Origin: Alkalibacter mobilis
GTDB lineage: Bacteria > Bacillota > Clostridia > Eubacteriales > Alkalibacteraceae
Assembly (NCBI RefSeq): GCF_015594845.1
Contig: NZ_JADNRK010000020.1
Coordinates: 1 to 39,075, forward strand
Direction: 5' to 3'
DNA: 39,075 nt
The notes under the pieces were generated by a model, which worked only from the letters and a program-made list of their open reading frames with translations, searched no databases and had not been told where the DNA came from. Of the stretch, positions 8,411 through 16,213 are shown in pieces (the stretch's first letter is position 1; each line of letters begins with the position of its first letter). The translations under genes and the position numbers were made by a program.

Positions 8411-8435
8411 AAAAAAAACCAGGACAAAAGCCCTG
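8411..8435 (-). terminator. Terminator of the tRNA operon
   Basis: On the minus strand CAGGGC-TTTT-GTCCTG (one G-U pair) is followed by eight T, directly downstream of tRNA-Arg. Confidence 0.8.
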
Positions 8436-8448
8436 ATACGTAAGCGTA

Positions 8449-8524
8449 TGGCGTGCCCGGAGGGATTCGAACCCCCGACGAACAGATTCGAAGTCTGCCA
8501 CTCTATCCACTGAGCTACGGGCAC
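8449..8524 (-). tRNA. tRNA-Arg (anticodon TCG)
   Basis: A complete cloverleaf: acceptor GTGCCCG/CGGGCAC, D-arm with GCTC, anticodon stem GCAGA/TCTGT with loop CTTCGAA (anticodon TCG), and T-arm with GGTTCGAATCC. Discriminator G is followed by an encoded CCA (8449-8451). Its 3' end faces the integrase, making it the likely attachment site of the island; the gene is intact. Confidence 0.96.
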
Positions 8525-8574
8525 GCAAGATGTAAATATAAAAAAATGAACCGTTGGTTCATTTTAATAACGAA

Positions 8575-8649
8575 TGGAGCGAAAGACGGGATTTGAACCC
8601 GCGACCCTCGCCTTGGCAAGGCGATGCTCTACCACTGAGCCACTTTCGC
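8575..8649 (-). tRNA. tRNA-Gly (anticodon GCC)
   Basis: A complete cloverleaf: acceptor GCGAAAG/CTTTCGC, anticodon stem TCGCC/GGCGA with loop TTGCCAA (anticodon GCC), T-arm GGGTTCAAATCCC, discriminator T and encoded CCA. It is the first gene of a two-tRNA operon with tRNA-Arg. Confidence 0.96.
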
Positions 8650-8681
8650 ATTTTATATTGTTGAAACAACTTACCTTTAAC

Positions 8682-8710
8682 ATTATACTCAGTATCCATA
8701 TAAAATTCAA
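8682..8710 (-). promoter_or_regulatory. tRNA operon promoter
   Basis: On the minus strand TTGAAT (8705-8710 on plus), a 17-bp spacer and TATAAT (8682-8687) lie about 33 bp before tRNA-Gly. On the opposite strand TTGAAA-17-TATACT (8661-8689) overlaps and could serve the nitroreductase gene. Confidence 0.65.
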
Positions 8711-8842
8711 TAGAAAAAACAAAAAAATCCAATTCATTCATTTCGGCTCTTCTAAATTTAAAATTTTGATTAAATTTGATCAAATAGTGTTTTATGTTCA
8801 ACATCAGGGATAAATATTAGATTATGAAAAGGAGGAATTTGA

Positions 8843-9361
8843 ATGGATTTATTGACTTTGGCAAAACAAAGATACTCTTCCAGAGTTTATTCAGAAGAAA
8901 AAATTAACGGGGACGTGCTAACTTATATTCTGGAAGCAGGTCGAGTCGCCCCTACTGCTAAAAACATCCAACCTTATAAGGTATTAGTTATACAAGATGA
9001 CGAGAATCTGGAAAAACTTTCTGAATCAGCAAGAATCTATGGTGCTCCCCTTGCATTGGTCGTCTGCAAAGACACTGATAACTCATGGCTCAGACCCATA
9101 GATGGAAAAGAGCATGGCGATATCGATGCCACGATTGTCACCGATCATATGATGTTAGCCGCTACTGATAAAGGTCTCAATTCAGTCTGGATATGTTTTT
9201 TCGATTCTGAAAAAATTAAAGAGAGTTTTAATTTCCCACCCAATCTTGAACCTGTAAATATTTTGGTTGTAGGACACAGCCCTGATGAACCCAAGTCTCC
9301 GGACAGGCACAAGGAGACGAGAAAGTCATTGGAAGATACGATAGTGTTCGAATCTTTTTAA
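8843..9361 (+). CDS. Nitroreductase-family flavoprotein
   Basis: A 172-residue member of the FMN-binding nitroreductase fold, usually dimeric and NAD(P)H-dependent. The opening helix with RYSSRVYSEEKI carries the phosphate-binding Arg/Ser pair of the family. AGRVAPTAKNIQPYKVLVI is the family signature 'APTAxNxQPxxF/V'. The middle segment HGDIDATIVTDHMMLAATDKG matches the conserved 'D...A..ht.LAA...GlGs' helix. At 172 residues it is in the short clostridial group. Its physiological acceptor cannot be read from sequence. AAAGGAGG precedes the start. It stands alone between the tRNA operon and the lar operon, closed by a strong terminator. Confidence 0.9.
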   Translation: MDLLTLAKQRYSSRVYSEEKINGDVLTYILEAGRVAPTAKNIQPYKVLVIQDDENLEKLSESARIYGAPLALVVCKDTDNSWLRPIDGKEHGDIDATIVTDHMMLAATDKGLNSVWICFFDSEKIKESFNFPPNLEPVNILVVGHSPDEPKSPDRHKETRKSLEDTIVFESF

Positions 9362-9365
9362 ATTA

Positions 9366-9410
9366 AAAAACTTTAGGAACCCAGACACATAAGATTCCTA
9401 AAGTTTTTTA
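9366..9410. terminator. Strong terminator after the nitroreductase gene
   Basis: AAAAACTTTAGGAA (9366-9379) pairs with TTCCTAAAGTTTTT (9395-9408); the T run on one side and A run on the other make it bidirectional. It also insulates larB from the left. Confidence 0.9.
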
Positions 9411-9450
9411 TTGCTATTTTCTAAGCAGCTCACACTATTAATGACTTAAA

Positions 9451-10197
9451 CTATAGTTTATTTATTATGCTTGCATTATAAGCCGCACCAAATCCGTTAT
9501 CGATATTGACCACGCTGATTCCACTTGCACAGCTGTTCAACATAGCCAATAAGGCTGCCAATCCCCCGAAATTCGCACCATAACCCACACTTGTGGGTAC
9601 AGCTATAACCGGTTTGTCAACCAATCCTCCAATTACACTGGCTAAAGCCCCTTCCATACCGGCAACCACGACGATGACCTTTGCACCCCTTATTATTTCT
9701 ATTTTAGATACCAACCTGTGCAAACCTGCAACTCCAACGTCTGCTATCTTCTCAACTTTGTTACCCAACATCTTCGCAGTCTCATATGCTTCCTCAACCA
9801 CTGGAAGATCGGAAGTTCCCGCACAAACTATCGCTATGTACGATTCACTAATCTTTTGTTCTTTTCTTTTTATTGTTATTACCTTACCCAATCTGTTGTA
9901 TTCAGCATCAGGGGCTAGACTTTTTATGGCTTCGAACATTTCGTCGGTAGCTCTGGTAGCCAAAATGTTTTCGTTTTTTGTCAACATATACTCTGTTATT
10001 CCTTTAACCTGGTCTACGGTTTTGCCTTCACAATATATCACTTCAGGGTAACCATTTCTTATTTCTCTGTGATTATCGATCGTCGCATAACCCAAGTCTT
10101 TGTACGGGAGATCCGCCAGAATACGAACCCCATCTTCAATATTTTTTTCTCCGCTTTTTACAGAACGAAGGATTTCTTCGATTTGTTTTAAATCCAT
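9451..10197 (-). CDS. larB: LarB, nickel-pincer nucleotide cofactor synthesis (carboxylase/hydrolase)
   Basis: LarB starts synthesis of the nickel-pincer nucleotide: it carboxylates the pyridinium ring of nicotinic acid adenine dinucleotide at C5 and hydrolyses the phosphoanhydride, giving P2CMN. The 248-residue protein has a small N-terminal helical part and a PurE-like C-terminal domain with VVVVAGMEGALASVIGGL (176-192) and VGYGANFGGL (204-213). Cys223 lies in the NSCASG stretch that carries the catalytic cysteine of characterised LarB. It is the third gene of larC-larE-larB, nine bases after larE, with AGAGGTG as ribosome site. No larA follows it; the operon ends at the terminator near 9366-9410. 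Confidence 0.95.
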   Translation of the reverse strand: MDLKQIEEILRSVKSGEKNIEDGVRILADLPYKDLGYATIDNHREIRNGYPEVIYCEGKTVDQVKGITEYMLTKNENILATRATDEMFEAIKSLAPDAEYNRLGKVITIKRKEQKISESYIAIVCAGTSDLPVVEEAYETAKMLGNKVEKIADVGVAGLHRLVSKIEIIRGAKVIVVVAGMEGALASVIGGLVDKPVIAVPTSVGYGANFGGLAALLAMLNSCASGISVVNIDNGFGAAYNASIINKL

Positions 10198-10206
10198 TTT
10201 ACACCT

Positions 10207-11010
10207 CTACTCCCCTGACTTGAGTTTGAATCCACCCATTTTGTAGCCATCCATATCCAAAGTTACATACGTAAAGCCAGCTTCCTTTATACCTTCTGAA
10301 ATCTTATCCAACAATTTAGTATCAAATAATTTTTCTCTCGATTCAGACGGCACCTCTATTCTAGCCAGATCACCATGACTTCTAACTCTTACTGCCTTGA
10401 ATCCCAGATCCATCAAAAAAACTTCCGCTCTTTCTATTCTTTCAAAATCCTCAACTTTTAACTCAGTCCCGTAGGGAATTCTAGTTAGTAAGCATGCGTA
10501 CGCAGGTTTATCCCAAGTTTTTAAGCCTTTATTTTTCGACATTAGTCTGATATCTTCTTTAGTTATCTCATTTTCCTTTAAAGGACTTACAATTTCAAGT
10601 TCCTGCAAGGCCTTTAGCCCAGGCCTATAATCTTTCATGTCGTCCTCGTTGGTTCCATCCATGACATAACTAATCTTTTGACCTTTTGCAAATTCCAATA
10701 TTTTCCCAAATACAGCTCTTTTACATAAATAGCATCTGTCTTCAGGGTTATCTCGTATTTCTTCGATTATTCCAGTACTAATAAACTCGTGTCTGACACC
10801 AAGTTTTTCAGATAATTCCTTAGCTTCCTCGATCTCCCATTTAGGTATGTAAGGAGATATCATTGTCACAGCTATAATATTTTCGCCCAGTGCTTCCTTG
10901 GCAACGTGAAGTAAAAAAGTACTATCCACTCCTCCTGAGAATGCAATGACTGCTTTTTTCATGCTTTTAATATAAGAAATCAAACTGTCATATTTTTCTT
11001 CTAAAATCAT
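10207..11010 (-). CDS. larE: LarE, ATP-dependent sulfur transferase of nickel-pincer synthesis (three-cysteine type)
   Basis: LarE adenylates the carboxylates of the LarB product and converts them to thiocarboxylates. It is a PP-loop ATPase with SGGVDS at residues 25-30. I place the start at 11010, not at the in-frame ATG 21 bases upstream, because only this ATG has a proper GGAGG and it overlaps the larC stop as ATGA. The protein is then 267 residues. Three cysteines occur as CYLC (Cys93, Cys96) plus Cys173 in YACLLTRIPYG. Single-cysteine LarE gives up its own sulfur once, whereas three-cysteine enzymes such as that of Thermotoga are known to hold a [4Fe-4S] cluster that can deliver sulfur repeatedly. 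This copy fits the cluster type. Confidence 0.94.
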   Translation of the reverse strand: MILEEKYDSLISYIKSMKKAVIAFSGGVDSTFLLHVAKEALGENIIAVTMISPYIPKWEIEEAKELSEKLGVRHEFISTGIIEEIRDNPEDRCYLCKRAVFGKILEFAKGQKISYVMDGTNEDDMKDYRPGLKALQELEIVSPLKENEITKEDIRLMSKNKGLKTWDKPAYACLLTRIPYGTELKVEDFERIERAEVFLMDLGFKAVRVRSHGDLARIEVPSESREKLFDTKLLDKISEGIKEAGFTYVTLDMDGYKMGGFKLKSGE

Positions 11011-12170
11011 ATATCCTCCAAATTTCTCCATATGAACCTATAGATCTTTTCCATAGGGATTTTATTTTCATTAGCGATTTTTACGCATTCATCAAATTCC
11101 GGTTTTTGTTTTATTATTTTTCCATTTTTCAAGCCTTGCTTCACAGTAACTTCACCCCAGGGAGTTTTTACTTTAACGAAGCTTCTATCGAGCAATATTT
11201 TTTCAACCGGATATTTTCTGATCCCAAGCGTTGTCGTATGAACAAAGAACAACTCTTCCATTGTATGCTGAACTTCAGGCTCACAGAGTACGCAAAGCTT
11301 TACTCCCGGACGAGATTTTTTCATGATTATCGGAACCTTGAAAACATCCAAAGCCCCGTTTTCAAAAAACATTTCTTCTACAAATGAATAAAGCTCTGGA
11401 TTCATGTCATCGATATTCGCTTCCAAAATCAGCTGGCCTTTATTCGCCATATGCTCCTCAGCCAAATATACCCTTAATACATTGGGCACATCAAAATCTT
11501 TTGTACCAAGTCCATAACCTATCTTGGAAATCGGCAGCGAAAAACCTTCATTGAATCTCTTGGCTGCATGAGCTATGATTGCAGCACCTGTGGGTGTGGT
11601 AGCTTCGCTGTTTACCAAACCTGTTTTTACAGGAATCCCTTTTAAAATATCTATTGTCGCAGGTGCAGGTACAGGCATTGTTCCATGAGCGCACTTGACA
11701 AAACCTCCACCCAACTGCACTGGCGATGAAATTAGCATATCAGGTTTTAAATACTCCAAGCAGATGGCTGCGCCTACGATATCTACGATAGAGTCTATTG
11801 CTCCCACTTCATGAAAATGAACACTTTCTGCGCTTTTTCCATGTACCCTGCCTTCCGATTCGGCTATTATCCTGAAAATTGCCTTACTGGTATCTTTAAC
11901 ATAATTGCTCAGCGAACTTTCTTCAATAATCTTATTTACATCCGAAAGATGTCTGTGTGTTTGATCGTTTCCTTTTAATATCACATCTGCTTTAATGCCT
12001 GTTATTCCTCTTTTTTCACCTTTTGTGAATGACACATCAAATTCATCAGCAACTGACAACTTTGCCAGTTCTTTTTGTATATGATCCGGATCGACTCCCA
12101 AGTCTACCATTGCACCTAAATTCATATCTCCGCTTATTCCGCAAAAGCAATCGTAATATAGTACTTTCAA
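11007..12170 (-). CDS. larC: LarC, nickel insertase (cyclometallase)
   Basis: LarC inserts nickel into the bis-thiocarboxylate pincer in a CTP-dependent step. The 387-residue protein begins with the family hallmark YDCFCGISGDMNLGAMVDLG and includes the conserved HFHEVGAIDSIVDIVG region (about 120-135). It is a single open frame. In Lactiplantibacillus plantarum the same protein is split into larC1/larC2 joined by a programmed frameshift, which is not needed here. The start is a TTG at 12170 with GGGAAGTG seven bases upstream. It is the first gene of the operon; an extended -10 (TGATATAAT) lies about 35 bp upstream. Confidence 0.95.
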   Translation of the reverse strand: MKVLYYDCFCGISGDMNLGAMVDLGVDPDHIQKELAKLSVADEFDVSFTKGEKRGITGIKADVILKGNDQTHRHLSDVNKIIEESSLSNYVKDTSKAIFRIIAESEGRVHGKSAESVHFHEVGAIDSIVDIVGAAICLEYLKPDMLISSPVQLGGGFVKCAHGTMPVPAPATIDILKGIPVKTGLVNSEATTPTGAAIIAHAAKRFNEGFSLPISKIGYGLGTKDFDVPNVLRVYLAEEHMANKGQLILEANIDDMNPELYSFVEEMFFENGALDVFKVPIIMKKSRPGVKLCVLCEPEVQHTMEELFFVHTTTLGIRKYPVEKILLDRSFVKVKTPWGEVTVKQGLKNGKIIKQKPEFDECVKIANENKIPMEKIYRFIWRNLEDI

Positions 12171-12202
12171 TGTATCACTTCCCTATTATTGTTTACCTAT
12201 AG

Positions 12203-12211
12203 ATTATATCA
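12203..12211 (-). promoter_or_regulatory. Extended -10 of the larCEB operon
   Basis: On the minus strand TGATATAAT lies about 35 bp before the larC start. The -35 is poor, as is usual for extended -10 promoters. No riboswitch or clear operator is visible. Confidence 0.5.
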
Positions 12212-12307
12212 GAATTCAGGTTATATTTTCATAAGAAATCCATGCCCCGACAATATTCTTGTTATCATCTTATGCAAACTCAGCCTGACTCTTACAAGAC
12301 AACCGAC

Positions 12308-13699
12308 CTACTGTCTGTAAGCCGGTTGTTCATAGTGTTTAAATTTTTTCACATACATTTCATCGTCTGCAAGTTTCAAGATATCAGACAATTTTTCATT
12401 CTTGTTGGTTTTGGTCGCATGTCCCATGGACATAGAAACCGTTTTGCCGTACATTTTAGTTTTTTCAACTCTGTCATTTATCCTTTTTATCACATCTTTT
12501 GCCACCGCCTCAGTGGCATTTGGCAGGAGAATGACAAATTCATCTCCGCCGATCCTGCACACTATATCCTCGGATCTGCATATGTCTGATATTATTTCGG
12601 ATGTTAAAACCAATAACTTGTCTCCAGCTTCGTGACCGTAAGAGTCATTGGTGAACTTAAGGTTATCTACATCTATTGAAATTATCGAAAAAGGAATGTT
12701 TCTATTGTTATCAAGTCTAAATATTGAATCATCCAAATACCTTCTGTTGTACAGACCAGTAAGATGATCGTGAAAACTCAGAAATTCGATTTCCTTTTGT
12801 TTTTCTCTTTTCTCGGTAATATCTCGGGCTGAAGCATAAATGAGATTTTCATACGCTTGAGTTCTCCACTCCAAATACCTGTAGCTCCCGTCTATTCTTC
12901 TGTACCTGTTAACAAATTCGTCCAATTCTAAAACTTCTTCTTGAATTTTTAGTGCTTTCATGGTTTTTTCCACATCTTCAGGATGCACGAACTCAATAAA
13001 TTTTTTCCCTTCAAGATAACTTGGGTCGAACCCCAAAACGTTTTTCCAGGCTCTATTGACTCTGACAAGATTACCCTCGAAATCTGCAATGCACAAAAGG
13101 TCTATATTTACAGAAAAAAATCTGTCCAGACTTTCCTTGTTTTCAGCACTTAATTTTTTCGCTTCAGTCTTGTCAAGCATCATACCTACCATTGAAGCAT
13201 AAATTTCAAGAAGCCCCAAATCTTTTATCTCGTCTTTAATATCCATCATTATCGTAAAATCGCCCATTATTTTTTTGTCTTTGTAAATGCTTATCAGCGC
13301 CACTTGACCTATATCGAAAAAATCTTCGATGCCTTTTACCAATTTTTCACCTAGTACTTCACTGGCGATCTCACGTAAATTTTTGTAAATCGTAACTTGA
13401 CTTCCCTTGATCGCTTTATACTTTTTCTCATCGTAAGGCCAGGATTTTCCCAAAATGTCAAAACCAAGCAACTTGTTTGCTTTCTTGATATACTTGGATT
13501 CTCCACTTAAACCCCGAGTCTTGAACTCCTTGTTTCTATAATTGAAAATATTGAAACCCACGTATTTACCACCTGAAAGTTCCCGCATCATATCTGTAAT
13601 GAATCCGTAATCGATGGTGCTTTCGGTACTATCGATGAATTTTTGGGATATTTCAATGATTTTCAGCATTTTCTTCTCTCTAGAATTAAATCCGACCAA
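12308..13699 (-). CDS. Diguanylate cyclase with GAF-like, PAS and GGDEF domains
   Basis: A probably cytoplasmic enzyme that makes c-di-GMP from two GTP. Residues 1-175 form a GAF-like sensory region, and 190-295 a PAS domain with its PAC tail (YRRIDGSYRYLEWRT). The C-terminal third is the cyclase, with HDHLTGLYNRR (310-320) and an intact GGDEF active site (384-388). An RxxD inhibitory site (RSED, 375-378) sits exactly five residues before GGDEF, so product inhibition is expected. No EAL or HD-GYP domain and no membrane segment is seen. The TTG start has GGAGG six bases upstream. A c-di-GMP-II riboswitch lies 22 kb away in the same window. Confidence 0.93.
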   Translation of the reverse strand: MVGFNSREKKMLKIIEISQKFIDSTESTIDYGFITDMMRELSGGKYVGFNIFNYRNKEFKTRGLSGESKYIKKANKLLGFDILGKSWPYDEKKYKAIKGSQVTIYKNLREIASEVLGEKLVKGIEDFFDIGQVALISIYKDKKIMGDFTIMMDIKDEIKDLGLLEIYASMVGMMLDKTEAKKLSAENKESLDRFFSVNIDLLCIADFEGNLVRVNRAWKNVLGFDPSYLEGKKFIEFVHPEDVEKTMKALKIQEEVLELDEFVNRYRRIDGSYRYLEWRTQAYENLIYASARDITEKREKQKEIEFLSFHDHLTGLYNRRYLDDSIFRLDNNRNIPFSIISIDVDNLKFTNDSYGHEAGDKLLVLTSEIISDICRSEDIVCRIGGDEFVILLPNATEAVAKDVIKRINDRVEKTKMYGKTVSMSMGHATKTNKNEKLSDILKLADDEMYVKKFKHYEQPAYRQ

Positions 13700-13779
13700 A
13701 TCAAACCTCCGCCGAGCTGAAACAGCTTATTTTCAAAACACAATTAAAAAAATTATACACTTCTTTTCAGACTTTTACA

Positions 13780-13812
13780 ATAAAAGAAGCAGGAGCACCA
13801 ATGCCCCTGCCA
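13780..13812 (-). terminator. Terminator of the MFS transporter gene
   Basis: On the minus strand GCAGGGGCA-TTGG-TGCTCCTGC (13789-13810, one G-U pair) is followed by a T-rich run. It separates the transporter from the diguanylate cyclase gene. Confidence 0.8.
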
Positions 13813-13841
13813 GTGCAGTTTAATTGTATTTGGATTTTACA

Positions 13842-15026
13842 TTAATTTTCAATGGGATCCATTGATTTGCTTGAAAATTTGTCAATTGCCTTATAACCAA
13901 AGAATGCTACAACAGCTAATGTTAAAAGCCCGATACCGGACATCATATACTTGAATTCCACTGAGCCGGGATTCAATGATTCTGCCAAAGGATTTATGAT
14001 GAAAGGAGAAATAAACATTCCAATACTGACTGATCCATTAGCCAAGGCTATGGCCATGGAACTTTTTGAAGCCGATACTGCATTGGATACGTTGAACATT
14101 ATTGTGGGGATTGTAGAAGACATTGCAAATCCACCCAGAAAAGCAGCCAGGAATATTGTCTGTATGCTTGTCATTGCATAGATCAGCAATGTTCCGGTTC
14201 CTACTGCTACTAGAGCGAAAGGTATGATAAAGTTTTTAAGAACCTTTCTGATTTTGCCATAAAAGACACCGGTCAACATTCCTATTCCAGTCATAAATGA
14301 ATTTACAAGCCCTGTCGTAGATGCATCTCCCAGCCCGTTACTGTTCATAACAATAGCGATATTGGATTGAAAAACGAAGGTCATTATGCCAAAGACCAGT
14401 ATAATCAAGCAATTGAAATACACTGTTCCGTTCAACTTTCCGTCCCCATCCATCTCGGACTCCTCATGAACTCTGTTCTGTCTTGGAAGATTCTTTGAAA
14501 CTATAAAAAACACGGGCAAAAAGAGGATATAGATCAAGTAAGAATAATTCCATTTTATGCCGCCCAACATGCCAGCAGTCAAAAGTATAAGCATACTTCC
14601 TCCATTTACAAAAGCGGACTGAAGACCCATTAGGGTTCCTCTTTCCTCTCCATCAAAGAAGTCAGCTATAAGTGCCATGGTCATTGTCGAATTTATACCT
14701 TGAGCTACTCCGATAAGTACACTGGCAAAAATTAAAATGTAGACGTTTGTAGTGCCTAGTGTCAAACCAAGCATACCACCAATAAATCCGCTTACAAGGC
14801 CAAATAATACCAAGGATTTTTTAGAAATTTTAACCGAAAGCGGTCCTGACATTAAAGCAAAAAACATTGCCAGCAGAGAAGGTACTGCCAGTACCATTTG
14901 AATCACTGACAACTCTACTTGCGGGAAATGAGCTGCAATGTCCGCCAATATTGCAGAAGCTGTCATCGATATCATAAGTAATGATGACATTGACAAGATT
15001 GCCAATTTGATGTTATTTTTTTTCAT
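13842..15026 (-). CDS. MFS-type transporter, substrate unknown
   Basis: A 394-residue integral membrane protein with alternating hydrophobic segments consistent with the 12-helix major facilitator fold. The loop after helix 2 (GPLSVKISKKS) is in the position of the MFS motif A 'G-x-L-(a)-D-(r)-x-G-(r)-(k)-x'. The loop between the two halves has charged sequence (SEMDGDGKLNG). I chose the ATG at 15026 because AAGGAGACCACA precedes it; a TTG five codons upstream would place the start inside the ribosome site. A promoter TTGAAC-17-TAGAAT lies at 15122-15150. It is monocistronic with its own terminator. Neighbours give no clue to the substrate. Confidence 0.85.
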   Translation of the reverse strand: MKKNNIKLAILSMSSLLMISMTASAILADIAAHFPQVELSVIQMVLAVPSLLAMFFALMSGPLSVKISKKSLVLFGLVSGFIGGMLGLTLGTTNVYILIFASVLIGVAQGINSTMTMALIADFFDGEERGTLMGLQSAFVNGGSMLILLTAGMLGGIKWNYSYLIYILFLPVFFIVSKNLPRQNRVHEESEMDGDGKLNGTVYFNCLIILVFGIMTFVFQSNIAIVMNSNGLGDASTTGLVNSFMTGIGMLTGVFYGKIRKVLKNFIIPFALVAVGTGTLLIYAMTSIQTIFLAAFLGGFAMSSTIPTIMFNVSNAVSASKSSMAIALANGSVSIGMFISPFIINPLAESLNPGSVEFKYMMSGIGLLTLAVVAFFGYKAIDKFSSKSMDPIEN

Positions 15027-15121
15027 TGTGGTCTCCTTCAAAATAAATTTAATATGATCGCCTCAGTTTTAAGTACGCTTAATTTTGGACGAAAAAAAAC
15101 TGTTCTTATACCATATCTCGA

Positions 15122-15150
15122 ATTCTATCACAAAGATGATGGCAGTTCAA
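15122..15150 (-). promoter_or_regulatory. Promoter of the MFS transporter gene
   Basis: On the minus strand TTGAAC (15145-15150 on plus), 17 bp, TAGAAT (15122-15127). The resulting leader is about 90 bases; no known riboswitch is recognisable in it. Confidence 0.6.
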
Positions 15151-15194
15151 TAATAAATGAAACAGTTTTAAAAATATTTTTTGCATATTAAATT

Positions 15195-15770
15195 TTAATT
15201 GCTGTGGCTGTCGTTTTTTTCTCCGTTACTATCGGTCAAATCACTGTTTTTCTCGATCAAAATTTTTTTCATCAATAAATCAGTTTCTTCAACATTTCCT
15301 ACAACGAACGGATGCTTGCCAAACACCTTAAATCCAAATTTCTTATAAAATCTCTGTGCCTTGTGGTTATTTTCCCAAACACCCAACCACACATATTCCT
15401 TTCCCTTTTGAATTGCAATTTCCATGACCTTTTGCATCATCAAAGTCCCAAACTTGTTCCTGTGAAATCTTTTTACGATGTAAAATCGCTCTATTTCCAA
15501 AGAGACCGAATCCTTGATATCCGACTGTGCATCTCCTTCATTTGTCTTCATATAGCCGCAAGGTTCATTGTCAAAGTATACTAAGTAAAATTCTGTAAGC
15601 GGATTCTTCAATTCATTCATCAGTTTTCTTGTATTGTAGGCTCCATCCAGATACAATTGCATGTTCTCTTTTGTACTGGTCAGGTTAAATGTATCATAGT
15701 AAGTCGAAACCGAAATATCCTGCAATATGAACAAATCTTTGAGAGTACATTTTTTAATTTGGCATTCCAT
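15195..15770 (-). CDS. GNAT-family N-acetyltransferase
   Basis: A 191-residue acetyl-CoA-dependent acetyltransferase. The core runs from about residue 5 to 170. Strand 4 and the acetyl-CoA pyrophosphate loop are at EIERFYIVKRFHRNKFGTLMM (about 92-112), where RNKFGT is the Q/R-x-x-G-x-G/A-type loop. The following region YVWLGVWENNHKAQRFYKKFGF is the typical strand 5/helix 4 signature of GNATs. The N-terminal pattern is like the PaiA/spermidine acetyltransferase group, but substrate residues cannot be assigned with confidence. The 20-residue tail is polar and probably disordered. It follows the next gene upstream by 34 bases in the same direction, so the two may share a transcript. Confidence 0.88.
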   Translation of the reverse strand: MECQIKKCTLKDLFILQDISVSTYYDTFNLTSTKENMQLYLDGAYNTRKLMNELKNPLTEFYLVYFDNEPCGYMKTNEGDAQSDIKDSVSLEIERFYIVKRFHRNKFGTLMMQKVMEIAIQKGKEYVWLGVWENNHKAQRFYKKFGFKVFGKHPFVVGNVEETDLLMKKILIEKNSDLTDSNGEKNDSHSN

Positions 15771-15804
15771 TCCAACTCATCTCCGATAAATAAATATTTT
15801 GGCA

Positions 15805-16116
15805 TCAATACATCATTGTATCAAACAAATGCATGATCGCCAGTAAAGGATGATAAAAAATCATCCTTGGTCCGCTGTCTCGCATAACTTTTTTGATTTT
15901 CTCCCTCATCTCGGGCTTGTAACAATGAATTTCGCATTTTCCACATATGGGTTTGGATTTGCCTTTAATGCATTTATGCAACCTTTCTACGGCATAACCT
16001 GAAAGGTCATTGCACTCTAAGCACATAACTTTGGTTTTGTGATTTTTTTTACAGTACATATCTATCATCGATATCAACGTCTCTTCTTCTCGTTCGATCC
16101 TTGATTTCAAATTCAT
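15805..16116 (-). CDS. Nitrous oxide-stimulated promoter family protein (cysteine-rich)
   Basis: A 103-residue protein with the family pattern: CxxC (CLEC, about 33-36), a Tyr-Ala-x-x-Arg segment, a later Cys, then CGKCEIHCYKPEMREKI with closely placed cysteines and the conserved HCYKP, and a C-terminal GPRMIFYHPLLAIMH. The cysteines suggest binding of zinc or another metal. The family name comes from an expression association, and no biochemical activity is established as far as I know. GGGAGG precedes the ATG. It lies upstream of and codirectional with the GNAT gene. Confidence 0.85.
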   Translation of the reverse strand: MNLKSRIEREEETLISMIDMYCKKNHKTKVMCLECNDLSGYAVERLHKCIKGKSKPICGKCEIHCYKPEMREKIKKVMRDSGPRMIFYHPLLAIMHLFDTMMY

Positions 16117-16213
16117 ATGCCTCCCTGCTTAAAAAACCGTTTGATGTAATATACTTATTTCCATTTTTCATCAGAATAAAACATACTCTAAATTAATTTT
16201 TGGACGTCAAAGT

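Noticed and set aside
11007-12170. Programmed frameshift in larC as in Lactiplantibacillus
   Set aside because: Here larC is one continuous open frame with both halves in phase; no shift is needed.
12299-12329. Terminator of the diguanylate cyclase gene
   Set aside because: ACAACCG/CGGTTGT can pair across the stop codon but the loop is large and no T run follows; the transcript end is left open.
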